Shown: positions 24,301-32,800 of the stretch, one piece after another
Position numbering within the stretch: the stretch's first letter is position 1
Layout of the letters: every line of letters begins with the position of its first letter
Origin: Petrosia ficiformis
Lineage: Eukaryota > Porifera > Demospongiae > Haplosclerida > Petrosiidae
NCBI GenBank assembly: GCA_947044365.1
Contig: OX345644.1
Coordinates: 5,152,577 to 5,216,576 of the forward strand
DNA: 64,000 nucleotides
Reading direction: 5' to 3'
The notes under the pieces: model-generated
The model's database searches: none
What the model was told of the DNA's origin: nothing
The model's input: the letters and a program-made list of their open reading frames with translations, nothing else
Made by a program: the position numbers and the translations under genes

Positions 24301-26462
24301 AAGGCTTGAAATGTTCAAACCTTCATTCGTTTGCTGTGCCTTCAAAGCTAAATTACTCCCTTTGAAGCTTTACTGCCTGCCACATGCACTTTAATGCTTG
24401 CACTTGCAATCTAAACATTTATGTGTGGTCAATAGTGTGGGCACGTTCCCAGAAAAATTGAGGCTGTGTTGTTGGCTGCTTCTATCTCATTTCTCATTCC
24501 AGCGATGCTAAATCCAAGTAGAAAAAGCGACAGTAATAAGACTAGTACTAGTTATAAAGCAATAATTTAGTTTTGGAGTCATTCTGTAACCAATCAAGGT
24601 AAAAGCAACATTGATAAAAAATACATGCATACCTTCAAATATTTGTTCCTTTTTGCTGACGAAGCTTCAAAGGTTGCAAAACAACCTTTGTCCCAGCTCT
24701 AGTACATACATGTAAGCCTAAAACATTGCTAGCAACCTGAACACATATGAAAGGTTACATGTACATGTATGTGTATGTGTATGTGTATGTGTCAAAACTA
24801 GATGAATTGTTTATCTATTTTTTTTAGAAGCACAGCCTAAGTTTATACAGCAATGTTACTGCATTTAATATCAATACAGGTGGCCTAATTAATACATTCA
24901 AAATTGATTTAAACTCACTTGACATGCCAAAAACAATTTTTTATGATAACTTCTAGAGATACCAAGAATAGTCTGGAATGTGGAATACAACGATTCCTTG
25001 CTATCACCCTGCAGTGACTGTTTTCTAATCACAATTTTCTTCTCTTCTTCAGACATAGCAAGCTGTCGGCCATACTCTAGCAATTTCCCGAATGTGCTAA
25101 CCCATACTTGAAATTTGGGGTCATTCTCGATACGTTTACTAAGCTTCTCGCTAGAAGACACATTGGATAGTACAGCATCACGAAACTGCCTCGAAATAGC
25201 AACTCTGAATATATTCTCTAGTTCTCTTGCAGAGAATCCACCCTGACAGCATATCTTCATCACATCATGTCTTTTTAGAATACTGCAAATGTACCAACGT
25301 ATGGTTTTGTGATACTCTTGGTTTCGTATACATTTCAACTCATTATTTGTCAATATCAACTCATGTTGAAGAGACTTATCATGATTGGCGCATAACTGTA
25401 AAACATCACATATTTTTTCGTACATAACGGAATTTAACTTTGGCTTGGGAGGAGCTGTATCTAAATGTGATTTTGCATTAAATGGAAAAGAAATGCAACG
25501 AGCCACTAGTAAATACAACTGTTTCATTTGAATTGAAGTGTCTTCTTCTTCCAATTTCATTTCTGATTGGGAATCTATGGTTTCTTGTTTTGTCAAATGG
25601 TGGTCCGAATCTTTTTCAACTACATCCTGCAGATTACAACATGGACATGAAAGAATAGTATTAAGTCAAAATATGTATATATGTAACTCAACTATGTATT
25701 ATAATTATACACAAGAAAAGAGCATTTGTAATATTCACACAAGAAAACTCCAAAAGACAATTCCAACACACAAATTTCGTTCTGATTTGTGCTTCAATAG
25801 TCATGTAAATTATGGTACACTAGCCAAGGAGCATGATTTAAAGTACAATGTATGTCTATTTCTAGTTAGAACACTTTCACAAAATTAGTGTTGTTTTAGT
25901 TAACTACAACTATAACTAAAACCCTTTTAGTAAGGTATTGTGACTTTTACTACCTAAATGATGATGATAACTAAAAGTGGTTGTTATTGTCATACTAAAT
26001 ACACTACACAACATGTTTGTGGAAGAAGTGAGATTCTTCTGTAAGTCCCTAAATCAAATACATGTATATTCAGAGTTGAAATCCAAAACATGAAGATGTA
26101 CCAGTCAGTGTTATTCCCAGGGCATGCTAGGGCAGTGCTCCACCATGCTATTTTTATTACATTAACTCGAAATGGCAGTGCTATTTCAGTATGTAAGGCT
26201 GTATTTAAGAGAAACAAAAGAGATAAAGTCAGTCCCGGGAAAGATGCATGGGAATGGTCAGTTCGAAACGAGTGGAGTTTTGGGTGGGGCTAATTAAGCA
26301 TCGGTCTACTTCTGTTTTCTGGGGACAACACTGGATGTACAATTCTGAGCTTACATGTAAATCATTCTGAGGAGTCACATCTTCAACATCATCTGTCAAC
26401 GTCGGCCCAAGAAATTGCTGAGGGGTTTCCTCGAAATCAACCACATCTTCATCAGTAATCAT
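458..26462 (-). CDS. CADPS: CAPS/CADPS-like calcium-dependent secretion activator (3' end outside window)
   Basis: CADPS proteins prime dense-core vesicles for Ca2+-triggered exocytosis through C2, PH and Munc13-homology regions that bind membrane phosphoinositides and SNAREs. Coding exons on the minus strand, 5' to 3': 26462-26355, 25626-24919, 23671-23600, 21906-21794, 20686-20611, 19899-19834, 18572-18508, 18261-18153, 16688-16501, 14622-14453, 13694-13524, 11965-11829, 10922-10735, 8109-7941, 7563-7395, 7009-6918, 6829-6670, 5150-5009, 4122-3982, 2868-2757, 2696-2646, 785-708, 541-458. All junctions have GT-AG sites and compatible phases, giving about 1,123 codons. Family landmarks in order: PFNAK near residue 55, RATGQ at the end of the PH domain, LDHRL, then DEYCARY. 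Vertebrate CADPS is about 1,350 residues; roughly the last 100 are missing because the gene leaves the window. Identity to vertebrates looks low, so orthology rather than a sister Munc13-like family rests on the collinear landmarks. Confidence 0.9.
1088..1523. mobile_element. TA-flanked MITE carrying an 86-bp tandem repeat
   Basis: Ends are CAGTGGAACC (left) and the related inverted GGTTTCACTG (right), each bordered by TA, as expected of mariner/pogo-like elements. Inside, an 86-bp unit beginning TGTCCTTAATG recurs at 1119, 1205, 1291, 1377 and 1463. No transposase is present. Confidence 0.65.
1534..2339. mobile_element. TA-flanked pogo/mariner-like MITE
   Basis: Left end CAGTGAAACCTCC and right end GGAGGTTCCACTG form terminal inverted repeats with TA on both sides. 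AACGGAC-type words recur near the left end. It is 806 bp with no coding capacity and abuts the previous element. Confidence 0.7.
2896..2936. repeat. (TA)n microsatellite
   Basis: About 40 bases of alternating TA in a CADPS-like intron, close to the exon at 2868-2757. Confidence 0.9.
3330..3433. mobile_element. Fold-back element
   Basis: GGTGTATATGGCAAATGTAA at the left pairs with the inverse TTATATTCGCCATATACACC at the right, around CAGCCCTCGG...CCTCGGGCTG. A weaker relative is near 30355-30430. Confidence 0.65.
3982..11965 (-). CDS. CADPS: CADPS-like CAPS/Munc13-homology region exons
   Basis: Exons 11965-11829, 10922-10735, 8109-7941, 7563-7395, 7009-6918, 6829-6670, 5150-5009 and 4122-3982 encode residues of about 616-1015. 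Landmarks: LDHRL, then [13 protein letters not shown], the [13 protein letters not shown] block (vertebrate YCFPFGRPEGALK), ERAALVNYK (EKAALINYT), [11 protein letters not shown] (EKFWALFTVDM), FKQETWMPV (FEQETWQPV) and [12 protein letters not shown] (FDLHWPEQEFA). The exon at 7563-7395 needs the upstream TAG acceptor rather than the nearer ACAG to keep phase. The region is mainly helical and in relatives mediates SNARE priming. Confidence 0.92.
4213..4275 (-). mobile_element. Truncated SINE tail
   Basis: A (GAAA)n run followed by GACACCTGAGGCAAATGAAA matches the tail end of the two fuller SINE copies. Confidence 0.5.
4457..4768. repeat. 45-bp minisatellite
   Basis: About six and a half copies of a 45-bp unit containing AAGTACATTGATGAATCACC and GTACATGTGATTGTAATTGG. 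Because 45 is a multiple of 3, it stays open in frames on both strands without being a gene. Confidence 0.9.
5210..5455. repeat. GGGACA...CACAAAA repeat, copy 1
   Basis: Starts near GTGACCTAAT with AGGGGACA, carries GTACAGGAAGTCAATG and ends TTTTGTGGGTAAATGTCCC. Inverted ends and a partly palindromic middle suggest a MITE. Confidence 0.5.
5815..5985. repeat. TAGTACTATAGTACTAC repeat, copy 1
   Basis: Words ATGATGGGAACTACA, TAGTACTATAGTACTAC, ATATGTGAATTCCCTT and CTAAGGTGTAATA recur in order at 31130-31295 and inverted at 13095-13320. Confidence 0.6.
6009..6600. repeat. 113-bp tandem repeat
   Basis: About five copies of a 113-bp unit (TACAGTAATGGAACTTATGG...GCAACAGGATATCAGG). Copies are almost identical. 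The last one is truncated. In a CADPS-like intron. Confidence 0.9.
7219..7264. repeat. (TG)n microsatellite
   Basis: About 45 bases of TG repeats. Confidence 0.9.
8168..10563. repeat. TACATCATTTGAGTTAG satellite array
   Basis: About 2.4 kb of a 17-bp core (TACATCATTTGAGTTAG) extended by zero, one or two TTAG/TTAA tetramers, giving 17-, 21- and 25-bp units. The pattern of variants repeats with a 730-bp period (for example CACTTGAG at 9441 and 10171). It fills the CADPS-like intron between exons 10922-10735 and 8109-7941. Confidence 0.97.
12502..13052. mobile_element. Inverted-repeat MITE (GCTTAAAGAAATGCCT ends)
   Basis: The left end reads CGTATATGCTTAAAGAAAT and the right end is its near-perfect inverse, with TA at the borders. 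Subterminal AATAAACGCC words occur in both orientations. It lies in a CADPS-like intron. Confidence 0.6.
13095..13320. repeat. TAGTACTATAGTACTAC repeat, copy 2 (inverted)
   Basis: Contains ACACCTTAGTACTATA, AAGGGAATTCACATATTAC and TAGCTCCCATCATACA, the reverse of copy 1. Confidence 0.55.
13524..16688 (-). CDS. CADPS: CADPS-like PH-domain exons
   Basis: Exons 16688-16501, 14622-14453 and 13694-13524 encode residues of about 440-616. The first ends with PDNMRKCG, equal to the PQNMKHSG that opens the vertebrate PH domain. The second contains FKEWKQRF (vertebrate WKRWKKRF) and the strand LEGWIVDY. The third gives the terminal helix [17 protein letters not shown] domains of CAPS bind PI(4,5)P2 at the plasma membrane; the basic pair before the RF turn is retained. 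A long polypyrimidine tract (sense strand) occupies most of the intron before the last exon. Confidence 0.9.
13735..14365. repeat. Purine-rich AGAGAGAC/ACACAAAG tandem repeat
   Basis: Imperfect repeats of GAGAGACACACAAAGAGAGA type. On the CADPS-like sense strand this is an uninterrupted CT-rich tract upstream of the acceptor for the last PH-domain exon. Confidence 0.9.
14865..15665. repeat. GCAATCATAGGG-ended repeat, copy 1
   Basis: The left end GGCCATCCCTATGATCGCTT and the right end CCACAAAGCAAACATAGGG are related inverted ends. The interior contains CATTCCAGGGGGCTTGGTCA and GAAAGAAAGCTGC, shared with the other copies. A TA microsatellite (15298-15355) interrupts it. Probably a nonautonomous DNA element. 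Confidence 0.55.
15298..15366. repeat. (TA)n microsatellite
   Basis: Nearly pure TA run inside repeat copy 1 of the GCAATCATAGGG family. Confidence 0.85.
15744..15975. mobile_element. hAT-type MITE with perfect 8-bp target duplication
   Basis: Ends are TAGGGTTGGGCAATAAT and the inverse ATTATTGCCAAACCCTA. The direct repeat ATTCAATT flanks it at 15736-15743 and 15976-15983. Length 232 bp. The 8-bp duplication and the TAGGGTTGGGC ends are typical of nonautonomous hAT elements. Confidence 0.85.
16075..16290. repeat. GGCCCAAAGAG repeat, copy 1
   Basis: Contains GCTCATATGGCACAC, TTGGCCCAAAGAG, its inverse CTCTTTGGGTCAGATGGCAC and CCCAATGGCATACACAC. Copies recur at 21508-21730 and, inverted, 41505-41705. 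Confidence 0.6.
16735..17560. repeat. GCAATCATAGGG-ended repeat, copy 2 (inverted, interrupted)
   Basis: The same interior words as copy 1 appear in reverse complement (GCAGCTTTCTTTC-like, GACCGAGCCCCC). The copy is split by the hAT-like MITE at 17101-17510 and closes with GGAAAGCAATTATAGGGATG. Confidence 0.6.
17101..17510. mobile_element. hAT-like MITE nested in another repeat
   Basis: AGGGTGGGCGATAC and GTATCGCCCACCCT are perfect inverted ends. The flanks share TATATTA as a direct repeat. It is inserted inside a copy of the GCAATCATAGGG repeat family, which resumes at 17511. The interior has many ATCGAT/TATCGA words. Confidence 0.75.
18153..21906 (-). CDS. CADPS: CADPS-like linker and C2-domain exons
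   Basis: Five exons (21906-21794, 20686-20611, 19899-19834, 18572-18508, 18261-18153) encode residues of about 297-439. The motif ELTKSDV matches the vertebrate QLSKSDV just before the C2 domain. VTVRSVSRI, then [10 protein letters not shown] and [16 protein letters not shown], follow the beta-strand order of the CAPS C2 domain. Classical Ca2+-binding aspartate clusters are not evident in what I can read, in keeping with the atypical C2 of this family. The acceptor of 20686-20611 is a tandem TAGTAG, so one residue may be included or skipped. Confidence 0.85.
18715..18930. repeat. Diverged copy of the fold-back family
   Basis: Shares AAAATGAAAGAAGAT, the AAAAAGCATG word and the ACCACTTCCATATAACCC stretch with 44743-45016; the right arm is partly lost. 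Confidence 0.6.
19055..19495. repeat. GGGACA...CACAAAA repeat, copy 2
   Basis: Same words: AAAAAGGGACACCTTCCCAC, GTACAGGAAGTCGATGAC and a closing GTATCCCATTTTTGAAAA. Confidence 0.5.
20240..20525. repeat. ACATGTATAATATAAGTAACT tandem repeat
   Basis: Six or so diverged copies of TAATATAAGTAACTACATG joined by variable ATATACATGTAC spacers, in a CADPS-like intron. Confidence 0.8.
21090..21220. repeat. CTAAGCCATTGTAGCTGC tandem repeat
   Basis: Four imperfect copies of TTTTCTAAGCC(C)ATTGTAGCTGC-like units. Confidence 0.7.
21508..21730. repeat. GGCCCAAAGAG repeat, copy 2
   Basis: Same words in the same order as 16075-16290. In a CADPS-like intron. Confidence 0.6.
24287..24701. mobile_element. hAT-type MITE with perfect 8-bp target duplication
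   Basis: TAGGGCTAGGGAAAAAGG at the left is matched by an inverse CCTTTGTCCCAGCTCTA at the right. GTACATAC flanks both sides (24279-24286 and 24702-24709). 415 bp, no transposase. Confidence 0.85.
24919..25626 (-). CDS. CADPS: CADPS-like N-terminal domain exon
   Basis: This is the largest exon (708 bp, 236 codons). It contains the conserved CADPS N-terminal block: [16 protein letters not shown] corresponds to the vertebrate segment ending in [18 protein letters not shown] matches the GGCSANDSREVFK region; and FQTILGI precedes the exon end, matching FQNILGI. It starts after a tgcag acceptor and ends at GTGAGT, both phase 0. The next exon (23671-23600, LDSQEEQE...RRELQKR) continues the same family segment. 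Confidence 0.9.
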
Positions 26463-26470
26463 TGTTGATT
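26355..26470 (-). CDS. CADPS: CADPS-like first coding exon
   Basis: The exon follows an acceptor (cag on the minus strand at 26473-26471), carries 8 bases of leader, then ATG at 26462. It encodes 36 acidic residues beginning [12 protein letters not shown] and ends at a GTAAGC donor in phase 0, joining cleanly to the next exon ([10 protein letters not shown]). Acidic, low-complexity N-termini are usual for CADPS. The acceptor upstream of the ATG implies at least one 5' untranslated exon. Confidence 0.75.
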
Positions 26471-26543
26471 CTGTTCAAAAAAATTATATACAGTAATATT
26501 AAGTGTGTGTATATGTGTGTACATGTACAAGTGTGTGTACATG

Positions 26544-26576
<33 letters not shown>

Positions 26577-26654
26577 CAGATAACGTATCCTGTATAATTC
26601 TTATGTAAATTTAATATTTTATTTTTGTCCTTTTTATAATGTACATGTCAGTAC

Positions 26655-26809
26655 CTCACAAAATTCTTCTATTTTCACTCTTCTTTTCGCTCTTCTTTCT
26701 CTGCAACCACGGCCTGGCCAAATAATTTCCTTCCCGATAAATGTGGGAGACCAGGGTAGTTCTCTCCTTGGAATGAAGGGTTCTTCTCTTTCAAAGATGT
26801 GTAGAGTTC
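26655..26809 (-). other. Candidate 5' exon of the CADPS-like gene
   Basis: A minus-strand segment is bounded by a ttctag acceptor-like site and a GAG|GTACTG donor. One frame is open throughout, but it does not join in phase with the ATG of exon 26470-26355. It is therefore more likely 5' leader sequence than coding. It is richer in GC than its surroundings. A separate small gene is the alternative. Confidence 0.35.
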
Positions 26810-27097
26810 CTAGAATTTAACCTACACAAACAGAGTGAAAAGTGTGTAATTATGTTGATGGAATTGACAGTGTTGTATAACAGTCAGCCATTGACCCATT
26901 CTCACTTAGTCAAATATCCATAATGTCAAAGTATACTCATTGCCATTGATGAAAGGACATCGTGACAAAGAGAATTAAACATTTCACATGTTGGTAATTT
27001 TAGTGTGCAGGAACAATAATTACACAGTATAATATAATAATAGTTATTTGAAGAAATAGTCTACAGAAAAACAGACACTCTTATTCCAGGAAACAGC

Positions 27098-27190
27098 ATG
27101 ATTGTAGCTGAACTTGAAACACTAACCGTTCGATCAGAAGGCTCAAGCTCTAACCACTATGCCACACTGCCTCCTGAAAAAAAAAAAGTG
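27098..27190 (-). mobile_element. tRNA-derived SINE head
   Basis: On the minus strand, after a poly-T and GGAGGCAG, the sequence TGGCATAGTGGTTAGAGC is a textbook tRNA A box. A degenerate B box (TGTTTCAAGTTC) lies about 45 bases later. There is no acceptor stem, so it is not a tRNA gene. Confidence 0.65.
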
Positions 27191-28489
27191 TCCATCAAGC
27201 TGGGACATAGTTGTTTATATTTGATATTATTGATATTGATGAGTATAATACATGTATTGATAATAAAACTATTTTTTCTTGTTGGTTCATAAAATTATAA
27301 TAATAATTATTAAAAAACTATTTTACCATGGCTACTAGCTGTACTATATTTTTGGAATACTGGTGAATCACAAGAAAGTTTTCTCACTTTTACAAGTTAT
27401 TTGAAACCATACAAACTTTGAATAATAGAACAGTGAATTACACATGTCTTCCTCAAAGGGAAGAGTATCCTATGACTTCAGCTAAGCTCAACCCAGTTTC
27501 TAAATTACATTATAATAGCTAATTTCCTGACATTGTACATGTAAACCTCAATTACCTTAAGGGACAACTTTGATATGTGGATAATTGATTTTAGCAAATT
27601 TGAGAAAAACGCTACGTTTTATTGGTATACATATCCCTCCTCCTAGGTCTGAGTGCACACACATGGGCTATTGTCATACAGAAACTAGAACGGTACAGAA
27701 GTATGTAGCATCAACTGTTCCAAGTTGCTTCATTCAGGTGTAGGAGTGTGGATTGGGTAGACAAGAACACTCTATTGCTACAACAGCTGTGATAAAGCTA
27801 AGTAATCCGTTAAAGAAGAGGAAGACTTGGAGTACAATATAAATACATGTATGCTAGTAAAATTACTCAAGTGGTAAATTTTATGTGGTAAGAGTAACTA
27901 TAGCAACTACTACTATTTGTGTTAAAATGTGAAAATTAATACCCTGCAATGGGAGCAAATCGCTAAATATATAAATTATAATAATATTATAATTAAAACA
28001 ATTACATGTATATATAAATCATGATAAATATAATTATATATCAATGGCAAAACTTCAAAGTAACCACAGGATTTATAAATCAGATATAAACCTGACATTG
28101 ACCACAGCAACACAAACTAAAGACTACGACACTCACTTGGTGCAAACTCAAGACTTAACGTTAGAGAAGATACATGTACAGTAGTTTTGCTTTTCTGGAA
28201 TATATTCGCCTACTTGTGCTATAGCAGATTTGCATGTATAATCACCTTGGGCTCGGTGATGATATAGCACTCGTAGGTGTGTTATAACATTACATATATC
28301 TTGATACGGCGAAACATCAAAGTAAACCACAGGTTTATATATAAGATATAGCACCCTGTGGTCAGATATAGCACCCTGCGGTCAGATATAGCACCTGCCA
28401 TTGAAACAGACTACAAGAAAACAACGCTTACCTTCTCCAAAGTGCCGACAAAAAGGTAGGAGAAGCATCAGACATCAACAAAGGTTTTG

Positions 28490-28620
28490 TCTTTCGTGAT
28501 ATATATTGGTCATATCACAGCCACTCGTGCTATATCAGATTTATAAAAACCTCGACCTCGGGCTTGGTTTTTATAAGTCTGATATAGCACTCGTGCTGTG
28601 ATATAACCTATACATATATA
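28490..28620. mobile_element. Fold-back element
   Basis: GATTTATAAAAACC on the left arm and GGTTTTTATAAGTC on the right flank a CTCGACCTCGGGCTTG centre. The outer arms share TCATATCACAGC and GCTGTGATATAACC. Confidence 0.6.
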
Positions 28621-28699
28621 TATACATGTATATATAATATAGATATAATAATAAGTATAATAATAATTAAGCCTTATGCATGCACATGTATTTATTTAA

Positions 28700-28723
28700 A
28701 ATATATATATATATATATATATA

Positions 28724-28765
<42 letters not shown>
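28700..28765. repeat. (AT)n microsatellite
   Basis: Long AT run with one AATT interruption. Confidence 0.85.
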
Positions 28766-28766
<1 letters not shown>

Positions 28767-29073
28767 TGTTACCTTAAAATAATTGTCATAAAATTATAAT
28801 TACACACAGGTTAAGCCTATGGGTTATGGTAATACTGCGTATTACACGATATCTACGATGATAGCAAAGTGAAACTATATTAAATGCCTGCGGCATCTGT
28901 ATTTAAATTGAAAATACACACTCACACATACACATATAAAGAATCTAGAAAGTATGCTACTAACCAACCAATATCCCGGTGTATTCAGCACCAACTTCGC
29001 AGTCTCTCTCTCTCAGCCTCTTAGTTGTCAATTATTGACAATAATTAATTAATTTGGCCCCACCCTAAGGTGC

Positions 29074-29180
29074 ATGATGAAGACAAGGAAAGACACCATT
29101 ATCTTGAGAGCCATTAATGTCAGTGCCGATAAAAATGCGATTATGAAGTATCCTGACCAAGTGGAGTAAGTTTCTCAGTT

Positions 29181-29214
<34 letters not shown>

Positions 29215-29780
29215 AAGGTTTAATCATTGTGGGTTGTACATGTACATGTGTATGACTGATACAAGGTATAAGATATTTTTATAAACCATTGTAAATGTAG
29301 TAGCTATTGATACAGGCGCATTCAATCATATAGCTGACAAGCCACACCCCTTGGAAACTTGAAGGCCAAGAATTGCTTTCGAATAAGATTGAACCTCTTC
29401 ACAACTCATCCTTACCACTGTCACCTTGTAATACACTCTCTCATTATGGATTCATTACTATGTGATCTTTGGCATACAAATAGCATGATAAAATATGAGT
29501 ATGGACACATCAATAACCATTATATCTAGCCACTCGCTTTTACAAGGGACAGTGGCATTTGAGAATAATGGAATGGCTGGTTCATTTGACTTATTCTATT
29601 TTCATTTCCCACTCATTTTGTGCTTATTAAGTTTCAATCCATTATTAGGTTACAATATAATCACATACATGTATTAACTTTATGACATACTACATGTATA
29701 TTACATATAAAGTGATCAGATCCTAGTTTTGAAGTCATCGTGAATACGAACAGAGTTTAATTGGAGTTTTCCTTTACACT

Positions 29781-29821
<41 letters not shown>

Positions 29822-32800
29822 ACATGTAGACAGTATTTCACTGATACATATGGTGAATGTAAAATTATACATTGTGATCATGAACTGTCTGGCACTGGAG
29901 AAAAATATATATTGGTACTCAGATTCAAGGAATGTGGAATTGCTAATAGAGTTAAACAGAGGTATGTATATATGATTGTTATGTGGACAGTGGACAGTAA
30001 TTGAGTATAGCTAACAGGTACATCATAGGTACTACTGACAGGTCATGTATATGCCATATGTATCAAACTGCGAGTGGTTATGCAATCACAGACTTAATAT
30101 GGACTATAATTAATAGGAATGAGCATGAATGAGTTATTTAAAAAATGTAAAAATGAATGGAATTAAGTGAAACTGGAGACGTTAAGGTCAGATAATAGTG
30201 TATGTAGTGGTCAGAGAGCTATAAGTGCCTGTCGTGTACATGTACCTGTTAGCTATAGAAAATATTTAAGAGTTTGTGGTAGTGATTAGGCAGTTATTGT
30301 AGGAGCCTTTGATGTATCTGTTGAATCTAAAATATATTATATGTAGCATGTATCAGACCTTCACTTCTCAATAGCAGTCTCCTGTCTTGGAGTTCAGGTC
30401 TAGTGCTGATACACACCTCAAAGCCATGATAGTATGTGTCAATAAAAAGTTAATGTTCGTTTCTACAAAATGATCATAGTACGGTCTATGCTCTGTCAGC
30501 AAAGCATTTTTCCGTCGTTCTGCTATTACTTTCCCTAATTACGGTAACATTAGCATAATTACGATAATATTTTTCGTAATTACGGTATACAAACCATGTG
30601 AACTAGTGAAGTGAGTAGAACTGAACAAAGCAGAAGATGTCTTTAAGATCAGTCTTGAGAAATACTCAAGTTACAGGTAAGATTTGGTGGATATCTGGGT
30701 TAAGGATTAACGTACTAACTCACTTTCTTTATTCCAGCTTGATGGTTTTTAATACAGTGGAAGAATGAAAATTCAATTTTTGTGATCAAAGAAGATAGTA
30801 TAGTGACATCTTAAGATAGCATCTTCTTTTTAATAAGCAAAACTGCTAACTCATGATCACATGCATATTTGGGATGTCAAACATCAGATGTGTGTATGAC
30901 ATTTCTACGCTTGAGGGTACAACATTGTTATGATTGCAAAACGCATCAAAGATATGCTTAAATAATTGTGCTAATCGTTCCATACAATGTACTACTATCG
31001 TTTCTACAAATAGAATGTTACCTTTTATTGACATATACTGTATAACATATCTTGTGTATATTACTCCTACTGGACTATAATCTGTACTGTGTGACACTTT
31101 TAAGTATACAGTACCTGCCTTTATTAAGTTTATATACTATGATGGGAGCTACATTCTAATAATGTGATAGTCAACTGTACTTCTAAGTAGTACTATAGTA
31201 CTACTTTGTACTGTAATCATAGTAATATGTGAATTCCCTTTACATTCGTATGTGATAGTATAGTACTAAGGTGTAATATTGTGTAGTACATTCTTTCACA
31301 CTACCTAATATACATGTGTACATGTAGTGACTGTAAAGCACTTCAGTTGTTTTTATGTAGAGTGAAAAGAAATAATCTCTTGCCTCAAATATTAGCCTTC
31401 ATTCATTTGACTAGCATTACTAGATTAGAACCAAGTCCACAGTTTTGTAAACATTATATACAGTACCTGAAATAATTTATGTTTACTTACTATCACTGTT
31501 CTTTACTACATGTAGCTTCCTTCTCAAAATACAATTCTCTGTTAATAATTATTTGATGTTCCTGTTTTAAGATGACATATATACATGTACTATGTACATG
31601 TAGTCTTTGTACATGTAGACCCGAACTGTTGATTAAATGTACATTGTTTACGCTAGCTCATAATTGATAATGTGTAATATATTGTTTATACATGTACATG
31701 TAGTTTGGAATTTTACTCTAACTATGTATACATGTACATAATTAGAATTACATGTAAAAGTTTCCCTATGTACATACTGTGTAATTATGTACATAATTAT
31801 GATAATGTACAGTACATTTACTGTACATGTACATGTACATGCTGAGTTACATGTTACATGTACATGCTGTGTATGTACATGCTGTACATTTACATGTTTT
31901 CATACTATAATTAATATTAGCTGTATAAGTATATCTAGTAAGTCAATATTGATCATCCTTTGCTTAATACCTAGATGTAATGCATTAGTGAAAGTAATCA
32001 ATACCAGTATTAGAAGTACACCAAATCCAGTACTCTTTGGTATTACATTCCCTTCTAGATTTAGTAAATAATTTGTGCCTAATTTTGTTTCGCTTCTTTA
32101 CCCCTTTATCAGCTGTGCAGCATGATGCCCAGTGGAGGTGCACCCCTGTATGTGATAAAACACTCAATACAGTAAAGGAAATGGTATCCTCGAAGTTATC
32201 CCTTCGTACACTGCAAAACAAATCGCTAAAACAACTAATTTATTGGTTAGTACAGTTGCAATGATTAGTTGGTTGTTTGGAATACATTCATCTATCGTCA
32301 TAGCTAACATGTACTTTGTGATAATTATATTCAATTACATGTAGTTGAAGCACTATAATTTTAAGATGGTGTCTGTTCATATTTCATGCCATCGAGTTTA
32401 CTTCTAAAGTACATGTGGCCATCAAAAGGGTTTGGAAACTGTAAACACATAATTTAGTGTACCTTTTGATACTTAGTGCACATTATGTCTTATACAATGT
32501 AGCTACAATATTGTGTATAACAATTGACAACTAAATTGGAATTCATGCTACTGTACCAACCAATAAAATAACAATTTCGTTTTTGCAGTGTATGGCAAGT
32601 GATGCCTCAGCCTATGGAGTAGGTGCTGTCATTTGTAATGATGGTAGTGAATAAACCAATTTCACATGCATCTCATACACTTACATACCAATGTAGAACA
32701 GAAGTAATTAAAATATAGTTAGATAGTTATAGAAGCATTGTTTGGAGAAATTGATATTATATGCCAGAAAATTCTCTGCCCATAAATCTTCTGATAGCCA

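Larger units (their letters stand above)
26810..29073. other. Intergenic interval between divergent CADPS-like and RRM/RS genes
   Basis: No gene was recognised. The interval holds a tRNA-derived SINE head (27098-27190), a fold-back element near 28490-28620, AT dinucleotide runs near 28700-28765 and several partial copies of short TA-rich repeats. It must contain the promoters of both flanking genes, but I see no convincing core element. Confidence 0.5.

Noticed and set aside
30640..30684. ATG-led short frame (MSLRSVLRNTQVTG) ending at a good GTAAGA donor
   Set aside because: It sits inside an intron of the RRM/RS gene with no recognisable following exon; too little evidence for a gene.
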